Assembly: GCF_030247195.1 (NCBI RefSeq)
Contig: NC_080670.1
Location: forward strand, 208,990,546 to 209,054,545
Length of the DNA stretch: 64,000 nt
DNA from: Topomyia yanbarensis
Taxonomy: Eukaryota; Arthropoda; Insecta; Diptera; Culicidae
Direction: 5' to 3'
Shown here piece after piece: positions 47,733-59,904 of the stretch. Within the stretch, counting starts at the first letter, position 1. Every line of letters begins with the position of its first letter. A program made the position numbers and the translations under genes. The notes under the pieces are model-generated. The model had not been told where the DNA came from, ran no database searches, and worked only from the letters and a program-made list of their open reading frames with translations.

Positions 47733-49850
47733 GAATTTAAGACAGCGTACGATTTCGTGAAACCGTGATAGATAATTACTTTCGGGTAAAATTGGGTAAG
47801 TGGATTCGAATGACGCTGGATCGGTCAAAATTATGATTTGAAATGGTCGGAGATACACCCGACTCTTTTGTAATCTTAAATTGCATTGAAGTGAACATAG
47901 CACACGAAGGTGCGAGTCGAAGCATTTTTGATTTTAAATCAAAAAAAAAAATGTTGATCTTTTTAGGCTAGCCTACACACACGCATTGGGGTGAGCCGAA
48001 GATCAAAAAATTCTAAATGCACGTATCTAGAAAATAATATTGGCTCACAAATTTGATAGAAGCTTTGGTTTAAAGTGTAATGCACTAGGGTCAAAGTTTG
48101 GCTTTTGTCACTACTCGAGTTCAATTATTTTGCCCAATTGACCCTTTAGCACAGGGCGGCGGCCAAGGTACATCCGACTGCACGGAACTATTTTTGACGA
48201 ACAAAGCCTCTAGTCGTCCGGGTGTATATCCTAACAGTTTGATGTCTTTCGGCTAAGTAGGTCTGGTGAATCTGGGCTATATTATGAAAACTTAGGATCT
48301 GATCTAGATAAGTAGCAAGTAATCGAGATCAGTTCTATCTTTTGATGGAAGAATTCCAGGAATATAAAAAAAACACTGTGAGATCGAGACCACGACGCAC
48401 AGTGGGACAGGATGCCTCCTTCGACTAATAAAAACCTCTAGCGCTCTGGCTATGTATCCTGTATGTTTGTAGCTTTTGGGGGTATTATTTGGACAACTTC
48501 GATTTTTATCTAGATAAGTAGCAATTGATCTAGATTAGTTACATCTTTTTACAGCGTAAAACTAGAAAAAATTCTTCAGTAAAGTTACCTGTTTTGATAC
48601 TTTTGACATATTACTAGAAGTTATATATACTCAACAAGCTTTGCAGATGGCGCTGTATTACACTTTCGCAAAATGCTCCTAAAACTGAACTATAAATTTG
48701 TTCATACCAACATCTCGGACGGTGATGAATAACCGGATTGAGTTGTTCCTCGCAAGGAATCCCGAAAGCCACCACGGTACTTTCTCAAGTCGAAGCCGCT
48801 GTCCATTCCCCACAGCGAGAATGGCTGTTGGTTGGGGTCGCTAAATATTAATCGGCGAAGCTTACCCCCGAAATGCAGTCTCAAATCACGGCCAACGACT
48901 GAAGTGGATGGGCTTCCATTTGTTAACTAGAAGGGTTGGAAGGGGGTCCAACAAACTTTTTAATTTTTTATATGTTTAATAATTTGGAACAATTCTCGCT
49001 GAACCCATATATTCTTGAACCAAGCGATGTTCACGAATTAATGGCTGACAGAAACCCTAATACCCATATCGATGGAAAGAAAAAAGTAAATAGATGTTTA
49101 TTTTGAATTAACAAAAGTTGGAATCTGTTAGATAGCATTTGGCCACCATTTTGAATTTCGAAAGTGGCATGAAGGACTCTATCATTGATTTATTGATTCG
49201 TATGATTCGGGTTAAGATTCACAGTTTCTCAGCCATCATTTTCATTATGTGCAATGAATAACTAAAGCCACTTTTCTCTAGCTCCGAGCGTCTTTTCGAA
49301 ATTGGTTTGTTTTACTACCAACTCTAATTGCGTGGATACATAACTGACAACGTCTCAAAATGTCTTTAATGAACATCAAGCTACTGGTGAAACCAGTAAT
49401 ATTAATTATATTAGAATATTCACGCGCGAGGAATCGTCTTTTTGTTGGGGTCATTAGTAAGGAACAGCTACGACGGCAATTTACAAAATGTTGTTTTCTA
49501 TAAATATCATAAACATGAGTCCAGAAATGACGAAACGTTTTTCCGTCAACAGCTACAAATTGCTTGCCAAACTTTTTTTTATATTAATTTTTTTGCGTGG
49601 TTTTTTACTCCAAAAAATAACACTAACTTACTTTGCATTACAATCGGAAACGACCAATCACGTGCCAGGTAAACGTTTCAGAAATAAACTCTGAAATCAC
49701 TTCAATGTTTTCAATTTCATGATCTGGTGCATAGTTTAGGAAAATACAAATTATATTAAAAGCTAGTTGGATTTTCCTGCCAACAAGATAAACTTCTCGT
49801 ACCTAGCGAATTTTAAATTTTATTAGAATTTGGCATCACTGCTCTCCAGC
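47733..49850. other. Noncoding stretch with a two-unit diverged tandem repeat at about 48150-48560
   Basis: Two units of about 255 bp start CACAGGGCGG (48150) and CACAGTGGGACAGG (48398) and share ATCTAGATAAGTAGCAA-T-ATC. The second start is shared with 31035-31085 (inverted). A minus-strand frame at 48702-48884 (IFSDPNQQPFSLWGMDSGF) looks somewhat coding but has no recognised family. From 48900 to 49850 nothing is recognised. Confidence 0.45.
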
Positions 49851-51170
49851 ATTCCTTAACACTTTGCTTAGCGTTTCCTTCGAGTTCAAGAAGATTGTCC
49901 GCACGTGTGCCTGTCCACCCGCTCTTCTCGCCCTTATTGAATCCTTCTCCATCGCAATCACGCACTCCTTCCAATCATATTCCGATGATTCGACGATTCC
50001 TTTCCGTCCATTCAGCCACCGCCGTGGTGCGTGTACCCTAGCTCTACCGAATGCATGTGAGCGTGTATCGACGGTCAGCAGTGTGCACACCCACCCCCAA
50101 CATCAACTTCTCTACCTTAGCTTGTATCTCCACAACGACGACGACGACGACGAAGCAGAGAATGTGTGTGAGTGCGGCGCCTCCGGACCAAGTGTAGCGT
50201 TAACTTCTATGTTGTAAAATTGTGATGCAGTTATTAAACAACTTTCGTCACATGCATGAATTTCTTCCTTTCAACGCACAGCAGCAGCAGCAGGACGCGA
50301 CGCGACGGCTAAAGGCTTCATCCTTACGCGCGGCACCGTCATTTCTTCGCCAACTTTCGTGGAAGAAAAGTGCGTGAATTGTTCGAGAGTCCGCGCGCCG
50401 TTCTGAGGTCCCTTTTCCACCGAGGAGGGGACCACCCCCGTCGCAGTTACACACACATCCCATCTCGTTAGCTAACCAGAAAAAAAGAAAAAAATCTGTT
50501 TTCGGCATTTTTTTGGCATTTCGTGATACCATTGCTTTTTGGCTTTAAATATCTTAGTTCAGTCAAAAGAAAAAGAAAAAAATCAAGTGCAATAAGATAA
50601 GTGCTTTCTAAAAAAAAATTCAAAATTTTCCCTTCGATCGAACAGCTACCGACTACCGTGCGGCTCCATTCGCCATTCAAACACACACACGCGCCAGAAG
50701 CGAAGCGAAAGAGAACAAATCAACCAGTGCGAAATTGTGATAATTGAGCAAAAGAGCAAAATGTTTTCGATTGAATCAATTTTAAAGTCTCAAATCTCCC
50801 AGAGGTAGTGTAGATAAGATTCCAGCAGGTTAGCACTGGTTTGCACCACAACCAACCAAACCAAAAAAAATCATAAAAAGCCAAACCAACAAAAACAAAC
50901 GAACAAACCTCTTTTCCATGGTTAAATAATAAGAAAAAAAAATCGCCTAAAACAAAAACCAATCAAACTAATCAAAACCCAACAAAAAAAAACGAGAGTG
51001 CCAAACACGCAAGCGGGATATGATTTTTGTGTTTCACCTACGGCATTTGATGAAGACTCGGACCCCAGCGAGGGTCCCAATGTTTGCTAGTATTTCAGCA
51101 GTTTTCAGTACCCTAACGCTAGCTCTACTACGGCCAAACAAGCAATTGAACGCTGTCGAGGTGAGGAAAA
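49851..51170 (+). promoter_or_regulatory. Second CpG-rich, leader-like block, candidate first exon of dati
   Basis: The block contains a GACGACGACGACGAC run (about 50134-50155), GCAGCAGCAGCAGGACGCGACG, and long A-rich leader-like sequence. A splice-donor-like GTCGAG|GTGAGG lies at 51160/51161, downstream of ATG at 51020 and 51050 (frame MKTRTPARVPMFASISAVF). It could be a 5' exon of dati, but I cannot match that peptide to any known N-terminus. Confidence 0.3.
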
Positions 51171-52033
51171 TGATCAACAACAACAACAACAAGAACAGGA
51201 AAAGGGCCAATCAATTTGAATTCATTTGAAACTCGAAAATTGTGCTAGGCGAAAAAAAACGGATGACGTTCTTCTATTGAAAATTTTAGAAAAAAAAGTG
51301 ATCTTAGTTCGAAGTCGGTTTCCAAGTCCAAGGTAGTCAGTTCCATTTTCTAGAATGTGGGATGGGATGTTTTCTGTGAACCCGAGCAAACGGGTCCGTG
51401 TTTGAAGGGTGGTTGGAGCTCTTCCATTTTCAATCCTTGTGATAGGGGGAAAATCTTGAGTACGGATCTTGAAATACGACCTTTCTTGGCTTCGGTGTGT
51501 ATTCGGGATTAGGTCAAATAAATCAGTTTCACAAAGTTATAATCTACTAAAATAGATTTTTTTATCGAATAATTAAAAATAACTTTTCACGCCCCTGGAA
51601 ATGGTGTATTAATAGCGTCGAAACGTTGAAATTTTAAGAATACAAATTTCCCTTTGAACCTAACAAGAATGAAAGGCGGATTAGAATTTGTTCGTGATCT
51701 TATACCAACTATGCTCCGCATTAGTATTATTAATACATATAACAACTACAAATTGCTTGCCAAACCTCATAATTTTTTAAATTTTTGTTTTATTAATGCT
51801 GTTTCTCTGAGTGATTTTTAGCCGACATATTAAACTTGTCGGTATGAGTTAGTACAGCTAAAACGTGATTAGAAGCTAGTCCCAAAAATATTTTGAAAAC
51901 AGGTTTTCATTTTTCATGATCTGCTGCATAATTTAGAAATATCTAAATTTTATAAAAAGCTATAGTTGGATTATCCTGTCGATAAGATAAACTTGATTCA
52001 AACGACAATTATAAATAATTCAACACAAGCAAC
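51171..52033. other. AT-rich DNA, nothing recognised
   Basis: It contains one CGAAACGTT variant at about 51619-51627, related to the hammerhead-like motifs, and no supported gene. Confidence 0.4.
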
Positions 52034-52835
52034 AAGAAACCAGAAACAAGAAACAAGAAACAAGAAACAAGAAACAAGAAACAAGAAACAAGAAACAAGA
52101 AACAAGAAACAAGAAACAAGAAACAAGAAACAAGAAACAAGAAACAAGAAACAAGAAACAGGAAAAAAGACATAAGAAATTAGAAATTAAAAATTAGAAA
52201 TTTGAAATTAGAAATCAGAAATTAGAAATTAGAAATTCGAAACTAGAAATTAGAAATTAGAAATTAGAAATTAGAAATTAGAAATTAGAAATTAGAAATT
52301 AGAAATTAGAAATTAGAAATTAGAAATTAGAAATTAGAAATTAGAAATTAGAAATTAGAAATTAGAAATTAGAAATTAGAAATTAGAAATTAGAAATTAG
52401 AAATTAGAAATTAGAAATTAGAAATTAGAAATTAGAAATTAGAAATTAGAAATTAGAAATTAGAAATTAGAAATTAGAAATTAGAAATTAGAAATTAGAA
52501 ATTAGAAATTAGAAATTAGAAATTAGAAATTAGAAATTAGAAATTAGAAATTAGAAATTAGAAATTAGAAATTAGAAATTAGAAATTAGAAATTAGAAAT
52601 TAGAAATTAGAAATTAGAAATTAGAAATTAGAAATTAGAAATTAGAAATTAGAAATTAGAAATTAGAAATTAGAAATTAGAAATTAGAAATCAGAAATCA
52701 GAAATTAGAAATTAGTAATTAGTAATTAGTAATTAGAAATTAGAAATTAGAAATTAGAAATTAGAAATTAGAAATTAGAAATTAGAAATTAGAAATTAGA
52801 AATCAGAAATCAGAAATCAGAAATTAGAAATTAGT
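52034..52835. repeat. Heptanucleotide microsatellite: GAAACAA block followed by GAAATTA block
   Basis: About 18 units of GAAACAA (to about 52160) pass through a short mixed zone into roughly 85-90 units of GAAATTA. Occasional TCAGAAA and TTAGTAA variants cluster near 52690-52735 and 52800-52820. The two unit types differ at two positions and stay in phase. A 69-codon open frame through the first block is an artefact of a 7-base period. Confidence 0.95.
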
Positions 52836-53919
52836 CTGTGAAATCTACGTGAAAACTACAAACAAATCTGCAAAATTTCAGCAAAATGCTCAAAATCTGT
52901 GATCTGTAAAATAGATTCTGTGACCAAAAAAAAAAAATAGTTCGAAAACTTTGTGAACGTAGCAATCCTGATTCAGATCACAGCTGTTTCTCAGTTATTG
53001 CGCAACCGTGAAAATTGCCTTTGTGATTTTCACAGATGCCGTTTAGATTTGATTTAACACGCATACTTTGACGTTTCGCAGGCGTTCGTCAGGGGCATAT
53101 GTTGCCTAGGCGCACTTTTTGAAAGATTTGTTCACAAAATAGCTTTTTCGCTATCGATAATAATTAATAAAAGCAAGCTTACGGTTAAGCTCTTTTTCAT
53201 TTTTCTCTTGCTGGCACTATAAACTGGAGGTCACCTTGTTTTTGGCAGGTCGTCTTCATCTATGTTCTCGTCGACGTTGTTATATGTCGGATTGATTGCT
53301 GGGGAAAAGCCAATCAGAGTCGAGAATAGTTTACAATGTTCAAACATCGAAAAACTAAAAGTAAATAAACGAGTATGAAAGGGAGTCCGTTTGAGTTCGA
53401 GCACGCTATTGCCATTACGCGTGAACATTCTTTTTCGTGGCAGTAAATTAGTTTGCTTCCCTGTCTACCGCGTCTAGGAGGTCATTTTTTCTTTCGAGTT
53501 CCACGCGTTACTCGCGGTCAGATCATGCTTCTTACTTCTTGCTATCGCAGATCCCAAGTTTGATTCTGTTTACCTTGACATTTTGACAATTTCGCGCTGA
53601 AGGGGCGCTAGCTGTTGCTGTGGAAATACTAGGTACAGCTTTTACGGTGTGTAAGTTTTCATTATCACCTGAACAACAGTCGCATACATATTTGGTCAGC
53701 GTTTGTGAATCAGATCAGGTGATCAGTGGCTTCTGACCATGCTTTTTGGAAGTGAGCCGTTTGATTACAGAACGTGCAGGTGTCCTTAAACAATGCAAAA
53801 CATTGCCTGTCTCATGGGAGAACCTTGTGTTTTGCATTGAAGAGTCAAGTAGGAAGGAATAATTCGATACAGCCGCATTCTCATCACAAAAGCACCATTT
53901 AAATACAATTCACAATTCA
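52836..53919. other. Noncoding stretch with hammerhead-like motif
   Basis: Apart from the motif at 53070-53092, nothing is recognised. Confidence 0.4.
53070..53092 (-). other. Hammerhead-like motif (CTGACGA ... GAAACGTC)
   Basis: The minus strand reads CTGACGA, ACGCCTGC, GAAACGTC. CTGACGA fits the hammerhead core consensus CTGANGA exactly, and GAAAC-GTC follows after eight bases. The intervening bases form at best a two- or three-pair stem, so folding is doubtful. Confidence 0.4.
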
Positions 53920-54240
53920 CGGTTGTAAATATAAACGCGAGTGTATGCCATCGTTTGTGACTGGTTCACATCCCGGGTGTGCATATAAATGTTAAGTGAG
54001 CACGAGTAGAGTAAGCATACAAAAGGCAGTGTACGGTACGGACCACCTGTGATTGATTCACAACAGTGGTGTGAATATGAACGCTGCCTGTATGTCATCG
54101 TCGCTGTGATTGGTACCGTAGCTGGCAGGTACTTTACGCGGGTATTATCAAAATGCTGAGAGAGGTCAACCACACGGGCGTTAATATAAACGCTGAGTAT
54201 ATACCATCGTCTGTGACTGATTGACAACACGAGCTACACA
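53920..54240. repeat. Three-unit diverged tandem repeat
   Basis: The block ATATAAACGC-GAGTATA-CCATCGT and TGTGACTGATT-ACA recurs at about 53927, 54070 and 54185, a period near 115-145 bases. No coding function is evident. Confidence 0.5.
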
Positions 54241-55140
54241 ATTCAATATTACAATATTTTCCATTCATCCGTTGCAACTGATTAAACATTTCATCATATC
54301 AATTCGAATGACTCTATATAGTAAGTACGCGGTGACAGATCGTGTAGTTCTATCTCGATTTTGTTCATAAACACAAGGCTATTTATTTGAATGCTGTCAT
54401 GTTCAACGATATATAGTAGGTCGTCATGAAAAATTATTTTATTTGCCTGTCCCTCTCTGTTGAATATTACCAGTACGGAGTGCCTGATATGGTGGAACTG
54501 AATAAAGGTGATTTTCGTAAGCTTCAGTGCTCTGAGAGCCGCCAGTAAATGTTACTTAAAGACAATGGTCACGTCTTCACCTCTAATCTAATTTCGGTCA
54601 TTGAAGCAAGTTTGAACAATTCTTTTAATCTCGAAAAGAATGATTTTCGCTAAACATAATTGACATTAAATGGACGCGATCGCACATCCTCCGATAACAT
54701 TGTTCGATTTTCGAATGCCTCTACGAGCATCTTATCGACTTACGGCGAAGTTGCGTGATCAGTTTTCGTTTGTGTATCTAGTAAAATTTTAAATTAGTGG
54801 AGGTTGAACAGGTTACGTTATTGTTAACGGGAATGTTCCTCGATCTTGGTCACAGAATTCTTTTTGCAAAAATCCGAGCAGCCTCATGGTCTGTGACAAA
54901 TTTCACAACCAACAAAACGGGCTCAAAAGCGGATAAATACATCAAAATGTGGCTTTTATACTACTTCTAGTGGGCCGTGGTGGTGGTGATTTCATACCCA
55001 TTTCAAAAAACCCTGTCCAGCACTATGAGAAACAGGGAGTATCAGCGAATTGCACATAGTAAGTTTTGTGCGTGTCTGTAGGCTACGGGACTGTTACTGG
55101 CTACACAAACTGGGAAAAAATCCTATTCGCAGCCCCAACA
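54241..55140. other. Noncoding DNA, nothing recognised
   Basis: No supported feature. Confidence 0.4.
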
Positions 55141-55344
55141 CGCCTTCTTACCTCACGGCTAACATCGTTATCACATGTCACTAATGTTCCACCATATATG
55201 AATCCGTCGACTAGCTCGTACCGTACTTCATAGATTTTCAACCCCGGGAAACAACACCATTTGAACTGCTTCGCTCTCTACCAGCTACCAGGTATTTTGT
55301 CTTGTCCTAGGTTATAGTTCTTTCGATTCTCGTAGCCTCGATTT

Positions 55345-55745
55345 TGTAAAGGCAAAAATGTCTCTTCCACAGCTCGGCAATCGACGCCATTGATTAGGCT
55401 GTTATCCGCGATGCGAAGAAGTGTATGAGATCTCGTAATGATGGTTTCTTTCCATAGCAGATCAGCTCTGCGTATCGCAACCTTCGCGCGCTATGTGGAA
55501 CAATCGATTAGATAATGCATCGACCAGTTTCAATCCCTCTCATCAAGCGTTTCACTGAATCGTACGCTTTCTTGAAATCCACAAAACAAATGGTGAGTTC
55601 ACAAGTTGTATTACGGAAATGTATCCAGGATTTGTCACAGGGTACACATCTACTTCGTCGTTGATCGTCGGTTACGAGATCCGCTTTGTCATTCGCCGAC
55701 AAAAGAATCAGTTAACGGGAGCAGTTTGATAAACAGAAACCGGAA
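55345..55745 (-). pseudogene. Dead LINE reverse transcriptase, fragment 1
   Basis: The minus strand contains TICFVDFKKAYDSVKR, the conserved first-Asp motif of non-LTR reverse transcriptases, and later sequence similar to fragment 2 (AVEE... region at about 55365-55400). Stops and gaps break the frame, and no YADD-type box survives intact. Confidence 0.65.
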
Positions 55746-56029
55746 GAGTACCATATAGGTGGCAATGAGGATCGTTATGTCGTGATAGATATTGCATTCG
55801 AGTTTGTGATTCTTCAAGTAGATAAGGAATGTGAGGCCATCCAACAATTTCGTAGGCATTTCTTTTTCCATTCAGATCATCTGGATCACACAGTGGTTTG
55901 CTTTGAACAACTTCGTTGGTATGCTCACTAACATGCTTAACTGTCTCGGTAATCTTTCTGAGTTCTGACTTCATCGTGGACCCTATATATTTCGATTCGA
56001 CAATGTTCAGCGAAATTCGGAGGATTTAT

Positions 56030-56370
56030 GTTCTTGTGGACAAAATGAACCAAAATAAGACTCAATAAAATAGAAACGTAGAATAGCGACCCGAATATAT
56101 ATTCGGTCAAACTAGTCGTTTCTCATTATGCGCCTACCAAAATGGTAAAAGATGTTTCTTGAGGTAGTCGGTTTTGTAAATTTCTCCGTTGATGGTGCCT
56201 TTTGTGATTGAAATTTTGCTTCGCTTTCCACAGGTACAGATTGCTTGCCCAATAAGGTATTTCGACTTTTATTCGAAATGAGTATCTCTTTCGAATTTAT
56301 CATTTTCGGAGTGAAAATCGTGTTGGTAGTATTAGTTGGAAGGCAGTTTTAACAAACATTTCGTGATTCA
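56030..56370. repeat. Direct duplication within LINE remnant, copy 1
   Basis: It matches 56915-57260 in the same orientation. Landmarks are GTCGTTTCTCATTATG, ATGGTAAAAGATGTTTCTTG, TTTTGCTTCGCTTTCC, GATTGCTTGCC and TTGAAGGCAGTTTT-like. Fragment 1 precedes it as fragment 2 precedes the other copy, so a unit of about 0.8-1 kb was duplicated. Confidence 0.6.
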
Positions 56371-56469
56371 TCACACAACAACCGCACCGTACCCCATCGA
56401 TTTCCACCTCGAAACCAATACCATGTGGAGCTGCCGTGTACTTTTTCTTGTCATGGGTAATAGTAGATC

Positions 56470-56900
56470 CGTGGCATCTATTCAAAAAATGCCTCTTCCA
56501 CAGCTCGGCGATTGACGCCATTGATTTCGATTTCGTCAGCGCTGCCAATAAGCATGTTAGATTTCGTGATGATGATTCCGTTCAGTCGCACATCAGCACC
56601 TTCGAGCGCTTTGTTGAACAATAGAATGGAGAGTATATAGACCTGCCTCAATCCATCTAACGTCAAGAACAACCCGGAAGTTTTTCCGACAGTTTGGACG
56701 CTTGATTCAGCGTCATGCAAATCATCAATCTTGTCGGAAAGCTACATTCAAGTATTACATGCCACAGTTGTTTCGTTTCACTGAATCGTACGCCACCTTC
56801 AAAGTCGCAAACAGATGGTGAGTCCGTAAGTTGTATTTCCGGATTTAGCCAACGGGCGCAGTTTGCTAAATAGAACACGGGAGTGTACACTGAGCTTCTT
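56470..56900 (-). pseudogene. Dead LINE reverse transcriptase, fragment 2
   Basis: The minus strand reads LFNKALEGADVRLNGIIITK, then MLIGSADEIEINGVNRRAVE. SADEIEI stands where active elements have (F/Y)ADDIDI, so the catalytic second Asp is changed to Glu. The upstream LTLDGLRQVYILSILLFN corresponds to the GLRQG..LSxLLFN motif. A start of the FDFEGGVRF motif appears on the same strand near 56795. The frame is broken. Confidence 0.7.
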
Positions 56901-56914
56901 AAGCATATCATTTG

Positions 56915-57260
56915 CATTGGGGGCAAAATGAACCGAATTAAACTCAATAAAACACCAACGTAAAATAGCAACCCAAAGCCCACGTTGGCCAAAGTAGTCG
57001 TTTCTCATTATGTACCTACAAAAAATGGTAAAAGATGTTTCTTGAGAGTCTGTGATTGAAATTTTATCGTTGAAAGTGACTTGTGACGAAAATTTTGCTT
57101 CGCTTTCCGTAGGTGCAGATTGCTTGCCAAATAAAGCTTTTTTTACTTTAACTCACAAAGAGCATCCCCTTCGAACTTATCACTTTCGGAGTGAAATTCG
57201 TATCCTAGTATTTGTTGAAAGGCAGTTTTAGCAAATATTTTGTCATTCGTTCCGTGTAGT
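56915..57260. repeat. Direct duplication within LINE remnant, copy 2
   Basis: Partner of 56030-56370, moderately diverged. Confidence 0.6.
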
Positions 57261-59890
57261 TTCTTAGCGTGCGTTGTTCTTGATAACAGTCTCGGCATAA
57301 TCGCTTTTGGAAATTTGGAAATTTACCTTCTTCTCTTTGATCTTCTTAAAAAATCAACCGATCCTTGAACCATTTAGCAGTTTTTGAGACGATTGTATTA
57401 CCGATGTTCAGCCTTTTCCAATGGGCAAATTTTTTTCACGTGTCTTCTTTTGACTCATTTCCATTTGTACCGCAATAAAACACACAACTTCAAAATTCAC
57501 AGCATGTAAAAAAAACAATTCAGAGGGAAACAGTGCAAACTTGAACACCGTGACACTATGCAAAATTTACTTTAAGAAAGAAAAAAATGGATTCCGCCAA
57601 TTTGTTCATAAGGGCACGCCATTTAACTTAGTCAAAGTTGCATTCTTGCGTTTCGAATTCGTCTCATCAGTAACTGTCATTAACTTGGCTTCGTTCATTT
57701 TCGCATTCTTATCAACTAACCAGAGCGTCAGTGTTTGCTTCCCGAGACATCAGTCGGGATCAGCTAAAGTTGCTTTGGGCGTTTACACAAGTTCGGTGAC
57801 TATTTGGATCGCCATTAAGATTGGATTTTCGAATTCTTTAAAGCTTGAATTTTCTGTAAATTTTGAAAATAATATAAACTTTTGTTAGCAATTTTCTCAG
57901 TTCTGTTTTTCTTTTGAGCAATTTTTATTCCATTCCATTAAAGGACATAAACTAAACTAAATGGGACTTGAGGAACAGTAAAACTCATTAACTGAAGTTT
58001 TCTCTTTTGTACAAATCCGTTTTTTGCTACAGGAACGGATACTTTGCCGAATCATATTTTTTTTGAATTATTTTCGTGTAACATTTATTTGGTATATTTA
58101 TTCTCTAAATTTTTGATTTTTTCGTCCATTTAGCTATTTCTCACATGTATTTTTTATATATTTCTTATTCTCTTTTTCCCCTTTTGTATTACTTATTTCC
58201 ATTTTTTTTATAATTTGTTGAGTTTCATTTTTTTAAATTTACAGTCTTCTATATAATAATGTCTTTTCGATTTATTCGGAATAGTATTTATTCGGAATAG
58301 TATTAGTATTAGTTTGTCAAATTAGTTGGATTTTCAATGTTTCAAAAAATGTACAATGTTGGAAAACAATTTAAGACACTCGAACAGAAGCTTATTTTCC
58401 GAACTCACATGTATGTACAACACTCAAAAACATCATAAGAAGGTTAAATTTCTTCAGTCAAATAATTAAAATTGCTAAGGAGATTTTTATTTCATTCGCT
58501 GTTCTAATTTTGAAAGAATCGACTCTTATTATTGTTGAATACCTAACTGCTGCAGGCTCAGGGATAAGAAACAAATTAATTGACGTTTCGGACTACTATC
58601 AATGTTCCTTCATCGAGAGTGATATGTTTCGAGAACCTTTATAACCACATTAACGAAAAAACTTTTACTGATTCCCAAGATCGATAAAATATACTCCACC
58701 ATACACTCGCCTTCCCACAGATCAATCAAGCTAGTGATGATCCCAAAAACAACCTAACAAATCTAAACCATTCATTTCAACATTCCCCTACAGTTCGCAT
58801 CCACCCTATCTCTTTACTCGGCACACAAATTTTCCTTCCCCGTCCCATTCAGCTTCAGCAAGACGAAACCGGGTGGCAAACGAGAATAATCTTATCACCC
58901 CCTTCCGGAGAAACAGAAGAAGAAGAAACAGAAGACCACCCATCCCTACACAACCAACCACCCAGAAACATGAACCACCCCCCGTCCGCTTTTCTTATGC
59001 CGTTCGTTCGAAGTCTTCGTCGTTGGTTGCTTGGTCGGTCGGTCGGTAGGTCGGCCTCTCCTCGGTCGGTCGGTGAGGTGTTAGTTGTTTAATAAAAATT
59101 CGAAACCCCCTTTGCAGACTGGTAAAGTACGTACCGTACGGGTACGGTTAACGTGTGTGACTTGGCGCTTTCCTACTCCGGTGTCGAATAAGTGGGGAGG
59201 GGGGAGTGGGAGGATGTACGGTTAGAAAGCAGTTGTTTTAAAACGTTCCGACCGGGGGGTTTTCTTTACAAGTTTCTTACTTCGATTCGCGCGCTGACTG
59301 AGATTTATGTTCTGATGTATGGTTTTTCGTTTTTCTATCTGGGAAATAACCAACCTTTGCTGCTATTAAACACTGTTCCTTTGGAACTTTTGGCTTCCGC
59401 GGGCCTGGTGTCCCGGGAATCCCTTTCGCTGATGCTGGGTGGGTGGTGAAAGTTTTCATTAAACAACGAACGCGCTTCTAATTATCTAATTATGGGTGGT
59501 TTTTAAACAAATCACAGTCGCGCGAAACTGAAAAGTTTTCGCGCAGCATTACCATCGCCATTGCCGTTACTAATAACTACTATCACTACTACTACTACTA
59601 CTATTAAATACTGCGGCTGCTGCCTACGACTAGCACAACGAAAAAGGGCGGTCGAAAGTTTTAAACAACACCTGATCGGGCCGGCTCAAAACGGAAATTG
59701 CAAAAATCTACTACTATCTGTTACATTTCATGATTATATGAGTCAACGCTAATAAAACTAGTCATTAGAATCTCTATCCAATTAAATAACCGAGGCCACA
59801 AGTGCCGCCCCCTACCGTTAGACAGCATTAATCATCGATCCTTTCGGGGTTCTGTCTCCGTGTGGTTCTCTCTTTTTCTCTTTTCCACAA
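57261..59890. other. Mostly AT-rich DNA upstream of the dati exon
   Basis: A frame at 57541-57888 has no family signature. A CGGTCGGTCGGTCGG run and a second one lie at about 59033-59088 within a GC-richer patch (58980-59200) that could be a regulatory element or an unrecognised exon. Simple ACTACTACTACT repeats occur at about 59583-59604. A hammerhead-like motif lies at 58582-58626. Confidence 0.4.
58582..58626 (-). other. Hammerhead-like motif (GATGAAGGA ... TCCGAAACGTC)
   Basis: The minus strand reads CTCTCGATGAAGGAACATTG, then ATAGTAGTCCGAAACGTC. CT(C)GATGA is one base from the core CTGATGA, GGA and TCC can pair as stem II, and GAAACGTC follows. This is the most complete of the copies. 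Confidence 0.4.
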
Positions 59891-59904
59891 CCTTTCCAAC
59901 ACAG

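Noticed and set aside
48374..48404. CACTGTG and CACAGTG 17 bases apart, like back-to-back RSS heptamers
   Set aside because: Heptamers this short are expected several times in 64 kb, there is no nonamer at 12 or 23 bases, and the second is explained as a transposon end.
51611..51630. CGTCGAAACGTTG as a fifth hammerhead-like site
   Set aside because: It lacks the final GTC and any upstream core.
51966..52175. 69-codon frame with repeated ETRNKKQ
   Set aside because: It is a 7-base microsatellite read in frame.
55345..57260. Active LINE
   Set aside because: The reverse-transcriptase frame is fragmented and the catalytic box is altered.
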